Source: Malania oleifera (Eukaryota; Streptophyta; Magnoliopsida; Santalales; Ximeniaceae). From it: a DNA stretch of 64,000 nucleotides. The notes under the pieces are model-generated. The model saw only the letters and a list, made by a program, of their open reading frames with translations. It was not told the origin of the DNA and ran no database searches. The stretch is from positions 63,669,957 to 63,733,956 of the forward strand of contig NC_080428.1 of the NCBI RefSeq assembly GCF_029873635.1. The letters run 5' to 3'. A program made the translations under genes and the position numbers. Below are positions 11,711-23,188 of the stretch, piece by piece (the stretch's first letter is position 1; each line of letters starts with the position of its first letter).

Positions 11711-14057
11711 AAGCAACTCTGCGTGAACTTGCATATGACAGCTTCGACTTCTATCATCAACCCCAATTCAGTTGTAGATGCAACAATCTAAGACTTCGCC
11801 CTAGGCTTCGTACAAGGCCTTCCCACAATAGTAAATACAAACGTTGTTGCAGGTTTTCTATCACCAAAGCCCTCTGCATAGTATTCAACAAATCTCACAA
11901 CTGACGATCCACTCTGTTGTCTGCCGAAACACCTCATTACACCATCATGGGGAACCATTGACATACTTCGAACATCACAACCCGTCCTTGGGTACCGAGC
12001 GGTAGACATTCCATGGCGATTCTCCATGAAACCCTCTTGAGATGACAAACGAAGTCTCCCTACAGTTCTGTTCACAAAGTTACCCTAAGATAACACCAAT
12101 CTCCTTGCAACTCTGACCATGCGAATCATTCAACCAAGACCCTTCTTGGTCATACCCAACACATTCCTGCCAAAAACTTTCAATAGAGTTCCCAATTGAT
12201 AAGCCTCAGTCAAAGCCTTTCCAGTCAATAATATATCATTCACACACAACAAATTATCGTCTTCTTCCACACTGGAAGCCTCACCAACTCCCACACCTGG
12301 TTCTTATGCAATACCTTCATTTCATCCACCACTTGAAAAATAGTAGAAACGTTGCTGCTAATAGTAATAAATGCATATAACACCTGAATGTCATATTTAT
12401 ACCTAAATGGTGGTTTGATAGTTGCACATGAGCCCACGTGATCCTTCTGGTCTCTCGAGCTGAAACTCTCTGCAATATGAATAACATCATCTCTGCCTTG
12501 AGTTTGTAGCTCCACCTGCATCATATACTCATTCATACTGTGATACTATTGACCTGAGATAGAACTCGTTGCATTTTTGCCTTGAGAGTATTTAACTCCA
12601 CCTAAATTACATGTTTACTGTTGCCGCGGTTTTCTGGAATTTGTTTCTTTTCCTTTACCTGAGTACGTTGCCTCATGGCTGGCTTTATTACCAATAGTCA
12701 TGTCCTCGATCACTCCTTTGTTTGTCACAGGATCACTCAGATTGCACCCACCTTTCTTATACTCCAGAAAGATATACTGTTCAAACATAACACCAAGCCT
12801 TGATCTTTCATCACTAGAATAGTGCACTAGTGGACATTCACCCATACCCAAGTAGTCTACTGCAAAACCTACCCACAATTGACATACAACTCTCCCATTT
12901 AGTGATACCTTTAGCAATCAATCACATGAGAAATGCATTATACTCACTAACTTCACCAAGAATTACCCTACAAACCTTGCATATAACATGCTGTGCTCAC
13001 AAAATTTTTTGAATAAAATCAACGTACTTATTCCCAATGTCTAACCTGAGGGTCTCTCTCTCGGACTGGTTCTCCACGTCAACCACAAGTTAAACTTGGT
13101 AAACACCTTAGGCTTGTGCCACATAAAATAAACCAAGACCTTGCATGATACACCAACGAAAAACATTTGTCTGCCCCGTGATACTATCCTCACCGGTCCC
13201 CAAACATGTGAATACATGTAGTCACCATATGTCTTAACCGCATATGCCACAGAACATCTAACTCAGATTCTACAGCTATAGCTCCACCTACAACTATTAT
13301 ACCTACAATGCATAGATATTTCCCGCTACCTTTTCTCCTTTCATCACTATCGAGTCGCCTTCACACACTTTTATTTCCCCACTTTCAGACTTGTAACTAT
13401 ATCTGTTACAATTTAAAGTTCCAAATGAAATAACATTCTTCCTTAGACCCGGTACATACCTTACATCACATATGGTTCTTACAACACCATCATACATTTA
13501 GATTTTAACATTTTCAATACCAAGTATTTTGCATGAAATATCATTTCCCATCAAAACACAACTAGTATTAACTGACCTGTAGATGTCAAACTATTTTCTA
13601 TTTGTTATCATGTGATAAAAGCATCCGGTATATAGGATCCAAGAATCATCCGTGAGGCACTCCAAACCCGATGAAACACATAGCATATCACCATCACTAC
13701 TCCCTGAGTCTCCTTCCACTGCATTTGCAGATTTTGACGAACCCTTAGACATATATCGGCTTTCCAGTTTTTGCCAAACTAATGCCGGAGAATCCTCATC
13801 CACGACGTGATACAACATGTCATTAGTCAAACAAAGTCGGATGGTTAATACTATCGTTGCCCCCAATTCATTCCAAGTTGTTTCATCCATGTGTTTCGGT
13901 TGAATTTTGTATAAGGCCTTCACAATGCCTTGCTGCGCCAAAAGATTTTTCACTCTTCTCTGCTACAAACTAAAATTCCCGGTTCCATCAAACTTGACAA
14001 TGTCAAATTTTGTAGATGAAGATCCAAAAGTCATTAAAACAATGCTCTGATACCAAT

Positions 14058-14548
14058 TGTTGTGCAAAACCCCCAAATGTACACAGCGGAATATATGCTT
14101 TTGTGTAAAGAATCAAACATACAATGCAACAATCTAAATGGTGAATATAGAACAATTCCACAACCACAACAAGTAAATAATGCAATAACAATAACAATGA
14201 CCCCAGGAATTACATGGTTCGGCAATGCCCTACATTCACGAGAGCAAACGACAAAAATTCACTATCTTCTTGTCCAAATTATAAGAACAATATAAGAACT
14301 CTCTCAATAATACTCTTAACCACACTTGACTCACCATAGACAACGTATACTATGTATATATAAGCCTCATCGGAGGTTTTCCCCCGAAACCCCATCATAT
14401 TAACATCCATTTATTCAAAATTTGAAATCTGTGTTGGGCATCCCGAGTCAAACCTTTGACGGTTACAGGGAAACCATCGATGGTTTTCCCTACTGCACCC
14501 TAATTTCCTTCATGCTTTCCTTTAGAATGTGAGTCATATTTCACAACA
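14058..14548 (-). repeat. 5' LTR of the copia element
   Basis: Bounded by TGTTGTG and CACAACA (TG...CA), partner to 7043-7578. The primer-binding site lies two bases outside it, at 14043-14055. Beyond the right edge the sequence returns to LINE reverse transcriptase remnants. Confidence 0.85.
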
Positions 14549-16130
14549 GGTATGAATTTTGTCTCTTAGTGGTTCCCAAACTAAAGATCTTGACACAATC
14601 TGTCAATAAATTTTTAGTCCCATTTAGTGATGTCATCCTTTCTAGCACTTGGAACAAAAATTGTGGTATTCTTTATTGACAGCACATATGAGATGGGCTT
14701 CTAAGGCCAAGTCTATTCCTGATTGTTGATTAATACTTCAGCAAATTTTGTAATGATCAGTTCTATCTGCAAATGAGGACCATAATGATCTAACAGGAGA
14801 CTAAATGGGTGTCAATTATCATGTAGTATGCATATATTCTTTCCATTACCAACTATAAACATAATGAAAGAGTAAGCCAAAGGTATAATTTTCAAAATCT
14901 TCCTTCAATTCAAGAGACGATGTTTGATTTACTCAATGCCCAGAAGTTATTTTCTTTTATTTTGTAAGAATGAATTCAAATAACCCATAAGAATTCCTTT
15001 GAAGTGAACAACTACCAAATTAGCTCTACAACAACATTGTTGCATTATGAAAGAAGTTTAATCCCAAGACCACCTTCTTTGACTAGTTTATATACTACCA
15101 CTTTAATTTGCAACAATTTGTAATCCATTCATTGCCTTTTCAAAGAAAACACTTGAATTTTCTTTCTAGATCATGAATGACTGCTTGAGAAGAAAAATTG
15201 AAGAAGCCCAATAAGCTTGAATGTTGTGTAGAATAGACTTAATTAACTGCCATCTCTTAGCATAGGAATAATTTCGTGAGTGCATGCGTTGATTCTCAAT
15301 GATATTTTCTCCAACTGCATTTCACAATCCATTTTCCTAAGCCTCTTCGATACCAGGGGAAGCTAAAGATACTTAATAGGAAGTTTTCCAACTGAGAACC
15401 CTAAAATCTAAAGCAATTTGATTTGCTTTGTCCAATGAAAGGCCATAATAAAATAATTCAGGTTTGGCAGGATTACATGTTAGACCCGTCACCTTGTGTT
15501 TGGTTTCTGAGATCATTAGCAAAACAAACAATCAATAGATTTAGATAAGCAAACTTTCCTTCCAAAGCTAGAGCTTTTTTAGAAGCATGGCTTCGTCATC
15601 CTAACAAAGATAAAGGGTGACAGAGGATCCCCGTCTTATATTATATACCTTTTTCCCGTTGGAAAAACTTGTAATGTGCTTTTTAACCCATCCAATAATG
15701 TTCATTGGAGTGCCAATGCATTCTAATTATTGAAAATTTGCATCCCAATGAATAAGGTCAAAAATCTTCTTCAAATCTACGGTTAAAGCAATCATTGAGG
15801 GCTTGCTATTTAAGTGATATTTTTTTAGAAGCACTTTAGCAAGCGAAAAACTGTCTTGTATACTCCTTTCTTTTATGAATGTTGTTTGATTATGATTATT
15901 TTTTTAGTCTATTTGCAACTGTCTATTTGTAAATTATATTACAACATGCAATTGGTCTGAAATTCTTTGCATGATCAATATTCTTAGTCTTGGAAATTAG
16001 TGTAAGGAAAGCAACATTTACCTGCTTTAGCAATTTGGTATCTTTAAAGAAGGAAAGAACAACTGCTATAATGTCGTCGCTTATGATACTATGTCGGCAC
16101 ATCATATTGTCCATGATAACATAAAGAAAT
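14549..16130 (-). mobile_element. Reverse transcriptase part of the L1-type LINE
   Basis: On the - strand 16114-15923 reads ISKTKNIDHAKNFRPIACCN, the opening motif of plant L1 reverse transcriptases. Further down (about 15600-15650) comes GDPLSPFIF, the conserved block before the catalytic box, and then a KPELFYYGLSLDKAN-like segment near 15430-15490. Frames shift repeatedly, so it is a fossil. It continues at 6405-7042 on the far side of the copia insertion. Confidence 0.75.
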
Positions 16131-16896
16131 TCAAAATAAAAATTCCAATTAGAAAAAAAAAATACAAAATGAAATGGAAATCATACAAAAAATTTTGGAA
16201 CATGGGCTCACATGTTGCACATGACTTCCCATGCACAAGCATGCGTGCACACATTCTTGACAAAATGATATTGTTTTGAAATAGAGAAAAGTCAAATAAT
16301 AATAGGCGCGTGGATGCACATGCTCATTTACAAGCTAGCCTACATTTCTGTGGATGCATGGTGAGAGTGTAAGCATCTTGTTGTAGGAAATGCATGAGCA
16401 TGTATGTGTATATCTGTAAGCATATTTAGATGAAAGTATGCATGTGTATATATGCATAGATGCATGAATAAGCATGTTTACATGCATGTCTGGATCTATG
16501 TATAGGGGTATGCATTATAGGCGGAGTATTTCAGACCTTGTGATGGGTTGTGTGGTACTAGTTAAAGCATTCTTGCTTAACTAGTCAGCCAAAGATTACT
16601 ATGCTTTACCACAAAAACACATTCACATTAGTTGAATGAAAAGTAAGTAGAAGTAATAAGCAATTCCTGAAACAAATGGTAAGTAAGTGGTAAACATTGA
16701 AGCAACTTAATTCATTATTAACATCACTATAAGAAATGTGTGTTTAGCAAGGGAAGCAAGTAGATTAAACACAATTAACAAATTCTAGTGAGTTTTACAA
16801 AATTGATTAACATTCACCTTTCCTTAAAGAGTTTTATATACTATTTAACTATGACACTAGGAAATATCAAATTATTCAATGAGTCACACTCTCACT
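16131..16896. other. Spacer with GCATG/TATGTATG-rich low-complexity DNA
   Basis: About 16200-16510 is dense in ATGCATG, GTATGTGTAT and CATGTTTACATGC words, much like 23500-23720. No gene seen. The resemblance suggests both stretches derive from one repeat family, but I cannot name it. Confidence 0.4.
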
Positions 16897-18770
16897 ATAC
16901 CAAAAAACAAAACAAAACAACAAACCATAAGCCCCACTAGGTGGGATTGGCTACATGAATCCTTTTCCCCCAATTCATTTGATTGGGAGTGTTTTCCTCT
17001 ATTAGATTAAGGGCTATTAAATCCTTCCTTACTCCCTCATTCCATGTTATTTTAGATATACCCCTATCGCTTTTTTATGTTAGAAATAATAACTAACTTC
17101 TCCTTACAAGTATTTTATTAGGTCTGTGTTTCAAATGTCCAAACCATTTAAGTCACGCATCTCTTATCTTATTATCAACATGTGTTATACCTAAATTATT
17201 GTGTTTATACTCATTTCTTACTTTATCTTTTAATGTTAAACCACTCAACCACCTTAACACTTGCCTTTCAGCAACTGTAACTTTTTGTACAAGTTGTTGC
17301 TTAATTATTCAACATTCTAATTCATAAGGCATAATTGACCTTATAGCCATCTTATAAATTCCTTTTAATTTTAAGGGTATTTTATGATCACACAATACAC
17401 CCGACACACTCCTCCATTCCACCCAACCTGTTTAATTCTATGTACTACATTTTCTTCAATTTCTTTTTCAACTTGCATAATAGATCCAAGATATCTAAAT
17501 TTATTAGTGTTATTAATCTCTTGATTATCAAGTTTAATCTTCTCTCTGTTGCTACTCCTTACATTATTAAAATTACATTTTATATATTCTATCTTATTTT
17601 TACTTATTCTAAACCCTTTAGACTCTAATGTGGCTCTCCGAAATTTTAGCTTAAATTCCACTCCGCTCCTACCATCACTCATCAACACAATATCATTTAC
17701 AAACAACGTACACCAAGAGATCTTATTTTGGATATTCCTAGTAGCTTCATCAATCATTAAAGCAAAAAGGTAAGGACTCAAAATAGAACCTTGATGTACA
17801 CCTATTGTGATAGGAAAATCTCCAAATTCTCTTCTTACAATCCTAACGCTAGTCATTGCTCTATCATACATATCCTTAATGACCTCAACATATCTATTGC
17901 AAACGCCTTTCTTTTTTTAAGACCCACCAAAGGACTTCTTTAGGTACTTTATCATATGCTTTCTCTGTCAATAAAAATCATATGCAAATTCCTATTCTTT
18001 TTTTCTAAACTTTTTCATTGAACTTCTTAAAAAATAAATAGTTTCTGTTGTTGATCTCCTAAGCATAAAACCAAATTGATTATCTGAAATCTTCGTTTCT
18101 AGTCTTACTATATGCTCAATTACCCTTTCTCATAATTTTATCGTATGACTCATAATTTTAATTCCAGGATACTTATTACAATTTTGAATTTCGCCTTTGT
18201 TTTTATACAAAGGTACTAACATATTTTTCCTCTATTCTTCTGACTTTTTTTTTTTTTTGGTTTTTATACTAGTGTTGAATAGATTAGTTTACCAAATGAT
18301 TCCTTTATTCTCTAAACATTTCCAAACTTCAATTTGGTCCTATAGATTTCTCACTTTTCATCTTTTTCTAATGTCATTTTAACTTCAAGAATTCTAATTT
18401 TGCAAATAAATCTCCTATTTTTAATCTTCTCCACATTTGTCACTTCCAAGTTCAATCTCTCATTTTGATTTTCATTAAACAACTTATCAAAGTATCTTTG
18501 CCACTTTTCATTTATATCTTCTTCTTTAATCAAGACATTATCATTCTCGTTCTTTACACATTTTACATCACTTAAATCTTTACATTTTCTTTCTCTAACT
18601 CTAACAAGTTTATAAATGTCTCTTTCTCCTTCTTTTGTATCTAGTTTAGCATATAAAGTATCATAAGCTCTATGTTTAGCTTCACTAATAGTCTTTTTAA
18701 TATTTTTTTCAGTTGTGTTTTGGAAAAGTAATGTTTTTTTTGCATAAAATTTTGCATCATCTTTTAAGAC
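16897..18770 (-). mobile_element. RTE-type LINE, degenerate
   Basis: On the - strand 17871-17371 reads TSVRIVRREFGDFPITIGVH then QGSILSPYLFALMIDE, with a WCTLFVNDIVLM segment where RTE elements have their catalytic ADD/VND box. Upstream (18533-18351 and about 18550-18700) reads YKLVRVRERK-like and INEKWQRYFDKLFNENQNE, also RTE-specific. The 3' end at 16897-16925 is a (TTTTG/TTG)n tail after a GGGGCTTATGGTTTGTTG-like stretch, typical of plant RTE. The reading frame is broken in several places. Confidence 0.8.
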
Positions 18771-18934
18771 CCATACGCATGACTTGTATTTAAAAAAAAT
18801 ATTTTTCTTAAGGTTTCATATGGATATTAATGTGCAGTCTTGCATGCTCTTACTTTTCATGAAATCCATGCATCGTTTTAATCCTTATATTTACTTTTAC
18901 ATTTTTCCTTTCTTTAGACCATTTTTTAAGAAAA

Positions 18935-19865
18935 TGGATTAATTTGCTTTGAAAGAATTTGCAACCTCTTTGAAATCAAGGGTTTTCCTTTCAAACAAAT
19001 CCAAATCATATTTCCTTATTGGTATGGCTAATCCAAAATCGACACGATTGGTTTCAATTGTTAAGGAAGTAACGGGATCCTCATGGGATTGATTTCCCCA
19101 CATAGGTCTCACGAAATCTCCTGAATTCATTCCCTTGATTTCAAAATTGGAAAATTTTCGTACTACTTTTTTAGGAAATTTCCTATTGTCAAGGAACTAA
19201 TGGGGCTCTTGTGGGATTAGTTTTCCCACATAGATCCCATGAAATCCTCCGAATTCGTTCCCTTGATTTCAAAATTATAAATTTTGGCACCATTTTTTTA
19301 ATAAATTTCCTATTGTTGACTAAGTAATGGGACCCTCCTAGGATTAATTTTCCCGCATAGGTCCCACAAAATCCCCCAAATTCTTTTCCCTAATTTCGAA
19401 ATTGAAAATTTTGGTACCATTTTTAAGAAATTTTATATTGTCAAGGAAGTAATGGGGCCCTCGTAAGATTAATTTCCCACGCATAGGTCCTACGAAATCC
19501 CCCGAATTCATTCCCCTAGTTTTAAAATTGAAAATTTTGGTACCACTTTTTTTTAAGTAGTTTCCTATTGTTGAGGAAGTAATGGGGCCCGGTGGGATTA
19601 ATTTCCCCACATGGGTCCTAAAAATCCCTCGAATTCATTCCTCTAATTTCAAAATTAAAAAATATGGTACCATTTTTTAAGAAGTTTCCTATTGTCGATG
19701 AAGTAATGAGACTCCGTTGGGATTGATTTCCCTGCATATGGATCCCCACGAAATCCTCCAAACTCATTCCTGAGTCCTTTTTGAAATAAAAAAAGAGTAT
19801 CGTTTCTAAAAAATTTGTCCTTGAGGAAGTAATGGAAACCCTATGGAATTTTTTTCCCTGCATGG
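18935..19865. repeat. Tandem array, ~127-bp unit, about seven copies
   Basis: Each unit carries TTTCAAAATTGAAAATTTTGG, then TTTCCTATTGTCAAGGAAGT, then AATGGGGCCCTCGTGGGATT, then a CCCACATAGGTCCCACGAAA block and CCCCGAATTCATTCCC. Copies start near 19139, 19268, 19396, 19524, 19648 and 19775, with partial copies on each side. Unit spacing is about 124-130 bp. The - strand open frames over it are just translations of the repeat. It may be the tandem segment of a large Ogre/Tat-type retroelement. Confidence 0.85.
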
Positions 19866-20433
19866 GCCCTATGGATCAATTTTTGCCTCATTGGTGAAAA
19901 CAAATCTTTGTTTTGTTTCCCCAAGATTGGATTTCATCCCAAAATGCTCTTTTGACTTTGAAAGCCTTTTGGATTCTCCCAATTGGGTTTTCTCAAATTA
20001 TTTCAAAAAAATGAGGTTATCCCCTTTCCTTTAAAATAAAATAAAAATAAAAATAAAAATAAAAGTAAAAACCCAATGTCATTTCCTAATTTTCAAAGAT
20101 CTATTTTAGGGATGGCCACCCTGACTTCAAAATCCCGGATTTCTCTCACCTTTTAAAATTTATTGTTTCTCTTTTCAAATATTAACCCTTATGGGGGGAA
20201 TTCCTTTCAAAATAACCAAACTCAACTTTTTCTTGAACTACATCAGCTTGATCCCAGACATCAGGTACGTCGGGTATGTAGGTAGCTTACCCCCCAAAAG
20301 GGTTAGGTTTAGGCCAAATTTTTTCTTTCCCTTTTTTTTGAAATCATTTTTTTTTAGGACAAGTAATGGAGCTTCCATGAGGTTCAGTCCTCCATATAGA
20401 TTTCACCAAATGTCAACTTTTTGGGATACACAC
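19866..20433. other. Possible Ogre/Tat-type retroelement remnant, left of the nested element
   Basis: The sequence reads GACATCAGGTACGTCGGGTA then TGTAGGTAGCTTACCCCCC, similar to non-coding segments of large plant Ogre-like elements as I recall them. It resumes after the nested insertion at 23189 with a GGTGGCGACTATG segment. No coding frame is convincing. Family assignment is tentative. Confidence 0.35.
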
Positions 20434-20867
20434 TGATATACCCCAAATATATCACTTACCATAAATCCAAAGGAGACTAGAGTCCTGCATTGATGAGGGA
20501 AATTACCACCTAAGTCAACTGCTCAGGCAGAGCAATTGACGTCAGCTCCATGATGACTAGAGCAATCTACGCGAACGTTATAAAAACCGAAGCGATTCAC
20601 GTTTGCGCCATAATTCGCTAATAAATGGCACATCACCCTTGGGTCAAACTCCATCACTATAAATGGGGATTCAGAGAAGAGGCTAAGGTATCTCATTCTA
20701 AACTCTACTTTACTGTTGCATAAAAAACCTCTCAAGTCAATCCCTGACTTAGGCATCAGAGTGATCCCCCGGAGTACACCCCGGGTCCTCCAAGCCTTGC
20801 TTATTTATCTCTTTTCAGGTGGTCGTGATCAGGGATCGTGAAGGTCGTTCAATTTTTGGCTGCAACA
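20434..20867 (+). repeat. 5' LTR of the non-autonomous Tat-type element
   Basis: It opens TGATATACCCCAAATATATC and ends GGCTGCAACA. CACTATAAATGG near 20654 is a likely TATA region. It pairs with 22755-23188 at equal length. Confidence 0.9.
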
Positions 20868-20869
20868 GT

Positions 20870-20887
20870 TGGCGCCGTCTGTGGGAA
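20870..20887 (+). other. Primer-binding site of the Tat type
   Basis: TGGCGCCGTCTGTGGGAA two bases after the LTR end. The same 18-mer follows the LTR of the large Tat element at 41347. Confidence 0.85.
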
Positions 20888-20949
20888 CTTCTTGAGAGGT
20901 TTTCTCTTTCAATCCTTGATCATGACTACATCTAATAATTGAAGGTCAA

Positions 20950-21370
20950 TGCATTGGCTCAATTAAGATTGTCCGAAATACCACCGTCCGACACCTAGAC
21001 GTACTCGATGCCGTCTGATCCATCACCAATTGGGACCCTACCTAGTGCAAACTCTTCATTCACGGAATTGGATGGGACACTACCATCAAGAACCTCCACA
21101 ATCTCTTCTCCACCTATGGTGACCTCGAAGAAGCCATCGTGATACTTGGCAAGGTCACCGGGAAAAGTAAAGGCTACGGGTTTATTACGTTCAAGCTCAT
21201 CAATGACGCTTTACTTGCATTGAAAAAGTCAAGTAATAAAATTAACAGACGAATAACCGGGACCCAGCTTGCGATATTAGGAAATTCTAGATCTAATACG
21301 AATCCGACTACAATTGATGTTTCTATGCGCAAGATTTATGTAGCCAACGTGCCTATTCTCAAGGTACGAT
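20950..21370 (+). pseudogene. Captured fragment of a UBA2-type RRM protein gene
   Basis: Reading 21048 onward gives KLFIHGIGWDTT (RNP2-type opening), NLFSTYGDLEEAIVILGKVT, then GKSKGYGFITFK (RNP1), then KKINRR-like and TQLAILGNS, and finally SMRKIYVANVPIL, the start of a second RRM. The order and the QLA-G linker match plant UBP1-associated protein 2 (UBA2) family RNA-binding proteins. UBA2 proteins are nuclear and bind U-rich RNA with two RRMs; only the first RRM and the edge of the second remain. The fragment sits between the primer-binding site and an antisense fragment inside the LTR element, so it is a transduplicated copy, not a host locus. It could still be transcribed from the LTR. 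Confidence 0.75.
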
Positions 21371-21754
21371 TTTTTCTCCATCATACAATAATAATTCTTA
21401 AAAAAAAAAAAACAAATAGATGTCATAGTTTCAACCCTTGAAAAGCTCCATCTTAATGGCTAATAATAATTAATAGGATGTTCAAGTTATTTAATTATTT
21501 GAACAATGACCTATGCACCAAATGCATAGTGGGGTCATGATAGCTGCACTGCAAGTCAAATAAACAAAGCCAAACTTTGAAATTCCAATGGGTTGGCCGA
21601 ATGCACCATGGGTTTGGCAATAATGACTTTTGCACATTTATGTGCGTTGAACAGTGCTCTGAATAGTGAATTTGAAATTACTATTGGGAATTTGAGTTGA
21701 AATTACAACGCACATTGAAATTGCACAATTGTAGCAACTACAATCGGCAAAACC

Positions 21755-22175
21755 TCAAACAGAAAAATCAAGCTCCTTAGTGACATTCAATCGAGCACCT
21801 GGAACCCAATCAGCTGAACAATCCACACCATAATCAAAACAAACAGTAACAAAATCACCATCATCAATGGTAGATATCTCGCAGATCTCAATCTCAAACT
21901 TCAATCTACCATTGCACTCACAACCCCATCCAACATGGGACTCACGAATCAACTGGGATACAATTGAATAATCTGAGTTTATAGACCCCACATATGACAC
22001 AGACAACACAAAAATAGTCTGCGAAATCTATAACATTGTATGCTTACTTGCAGTTCCCTTTGCCATAAATGATCGAACACTTGGTGCATACACATCCAAA
22101 CCCTTTGAAACAAATCCATCTCGAACCGATTAAGAATCCTAACTGATATTGAAAATACCATAACTCACATCTTTA
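21755..22175 (-). pseudogene. Second gene-like fragment captured in antisense, unidentified
   Basis: The - strand frame at 22009-21755 has ordinary protein-like composition, with SQLIRESHVGWGCECNGRLK and then EICEISTIDDGDFVTVCFDY. Just upstream, about 22130-22060 reads RDGFVSKGLDVYAPSVRSFM in another frame. A GT...AG-like pair (GTAAGC near 22050, TTTCGCAG near 22020) lies between them, which hints at a shrunken intron and so at capture from genomic DNA or partly spliced RNA. I do not recognise the protein. It runs opposite to the RRM fragment. Confidence 0.5.
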
Positions 22176-22261
22176 ACCCCAATGAAATCAAAACTGCAAA
22201 AACGTGTTGAATTGAACAACCATCCCAGCATCATAAATTATCAAAATGTTACTGAAGATAT

Positions 22262-22665
22262 AACCCAAAAAATGAGCACAGCTCATTAGGTAAGGAAGAA
22301 TCGGCCCAACTGATAAGCAACGCTCGTGAGGCCAGAAGACTGCCCAAAAAATGAGCACGACTCATTAGGCAAAGAAGAATCAGCCCAACTGATGAGCAAC
22401 GCTTGTGAGGCTAGAAGACTGCCCAAAAAATGAGCACGACTCATTAGGCAAAGAAGAATCGGCCCAACTGACGAGCAACGCTCGTGAGGCCAGAAGACTG
22501 CCCAAAAATTGAGGACAACTCATTAGGCAAAGAAGAATCGGCCCAACTGACGAGCAACGCTCCTGAGGCCTAAAAACAGCCCAAAATATGAGCACAACTC
22601 ATTAGGCCATAAATGACAAAGAAGAAGAGCACGACTCATGAAACCACAAGCAGCCCAAAATGCCT
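22262..22665. repeat. ~79-bp tandem array inside the Tat-type element
   Basis: The unit runs AAAATGAGCACGACTCATTA, GGCAAAGAAGAATCGGCCCA, ACTGATGAGCAACGCTCGTG, AGGCCAGAAGACTGCCC. Copies begin near 22266, 22345, 22425, 22504 and 22582, with a partial copy near 22653. Two short palindromes, GAGCACGACTC and GAGCAACGCTC, recur in each unit. Confidence 0.9.
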
Positions 22666-22754
22666 CAAGAAGAGTTGCTCGATTAAAAAAAAAAAATACA
22701 ACTTTCAAACTTTGGAAGTCAGCTTCAAAAATTCGAAATTGAAGGGGGGACAAC

Positions 22755-23188
22755 TGATATACCCCAAATATATCACTTACCATAAATCCAAAGGAGACTA
22801 GAGTCCTGCATTGATGAGGGAAATTACCACCTAAGTCAACTGCTCAGGCAGAGCAATTGACGTCAGCTCCATGATGACTAGAGCAATCTACGCCAACGTT
22901 ATAAAAACCGGAGCGATTCACGTTTGCGCCATAATTCGCTAATAAATGGCACATCACCCTTGGGTCAAACTCCATCACTATAAATGGGGATTCAGAGAAG
23001 AGGCTAAGGTATCTCATTCTAAACTCTACTTTACTGTTGCATAAAAAACCTTTCAAGTCAATCCCTGACTTAGGCATCGGAGTGATCCCCCGGAGTACAC
23101 CCCAGTTCCTCCAAGCCTTGCTTATTTATCTCTTTTCAGGTGGTCGTGATCAGGGATCGTGAAGGTCGTTCAATTTTTGGCTGCAACA
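22755..23188 (+). repeat. 3' LTR of the non-autonomous Tat-type element
   Basis: Equal in length to the 5' LTR and nearly identical to it. It is preceded by a G-rich polypurine tract at about 22739-22750 and followed by the CACAC target duplication. Confidence 0.9.

Larger units (their letters stand above)
7043..14548 (-). mobile_element. Ty1/copia LTR retrotransposon (Tork/Tnt1-like), broken, nested inside the LINE
   Basis: Flanking LTRs lie at about 7043-7578 and 14058-14548, in direct orientation. A tRNA-iMet primer-binding site lies at 14043-14055 (reads TGGTATCAGAGCA on the - strand) next to the right LTR. A purine tract GGTGGAGAT lies beside the left LTR, so the element runs on the - strand. 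Internal - strand remnants follow copia order: gag with a DSPALVWQKLESRYMS segment (13590-13950), a protease/pre-integrase stretch with RYVPGLRKNVIS (13300-13500), integrase (about 12600-13250) and the start of reverse transcriptase with VLHKNQVWELV (12240-12540). The LTRs differ by roughly a tenth or more by eye, so it is old. It is broken in many places. A solo LTR sits inside it (7712-11710). I could not settle the element's own target duplication. Confidence 0.85.
20434..23188 (+). mobile_element. Young non-autonomous Tat-type LTR element carrying captured gene fragments
   Basis: Two 434-bp LTRs (20434-20867, 22755-23188) differ at about six positions by eye, roughly 1.4%. A perfect target duplication CACAC flanks the element (20429-20433, 23189-23193). 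The primer-binding site TGGCGCCGTCTGTGGGAA is at 20870-20887. A purine tract (GAAGGGGGGA) lies just before the right LTR. The internal 1.9 kb has no gag or pol. Instead it holds an RRM gene fragment, an antisense gene-like fragment and a ~79-bp tandem array. LTR and primer site resemble those of the Tat element at 36644-62757, so movement presumably used Tat proteins supplied elsewhere. Confidence 0.9.

Noticed and set aside
14043-14055. tRNA-like GCTCTGATACCA words
   Set aside because: They are retroelement primer-binding sites complementary to the end of initiator tRNA, not tRNA genes; no cloverleaf is present around them.
20523-20756. 77-residue - strand frame repeated at 22844-23077
   Set aside because: It is the two LTR copies of one element read backwards, not a gene pair.
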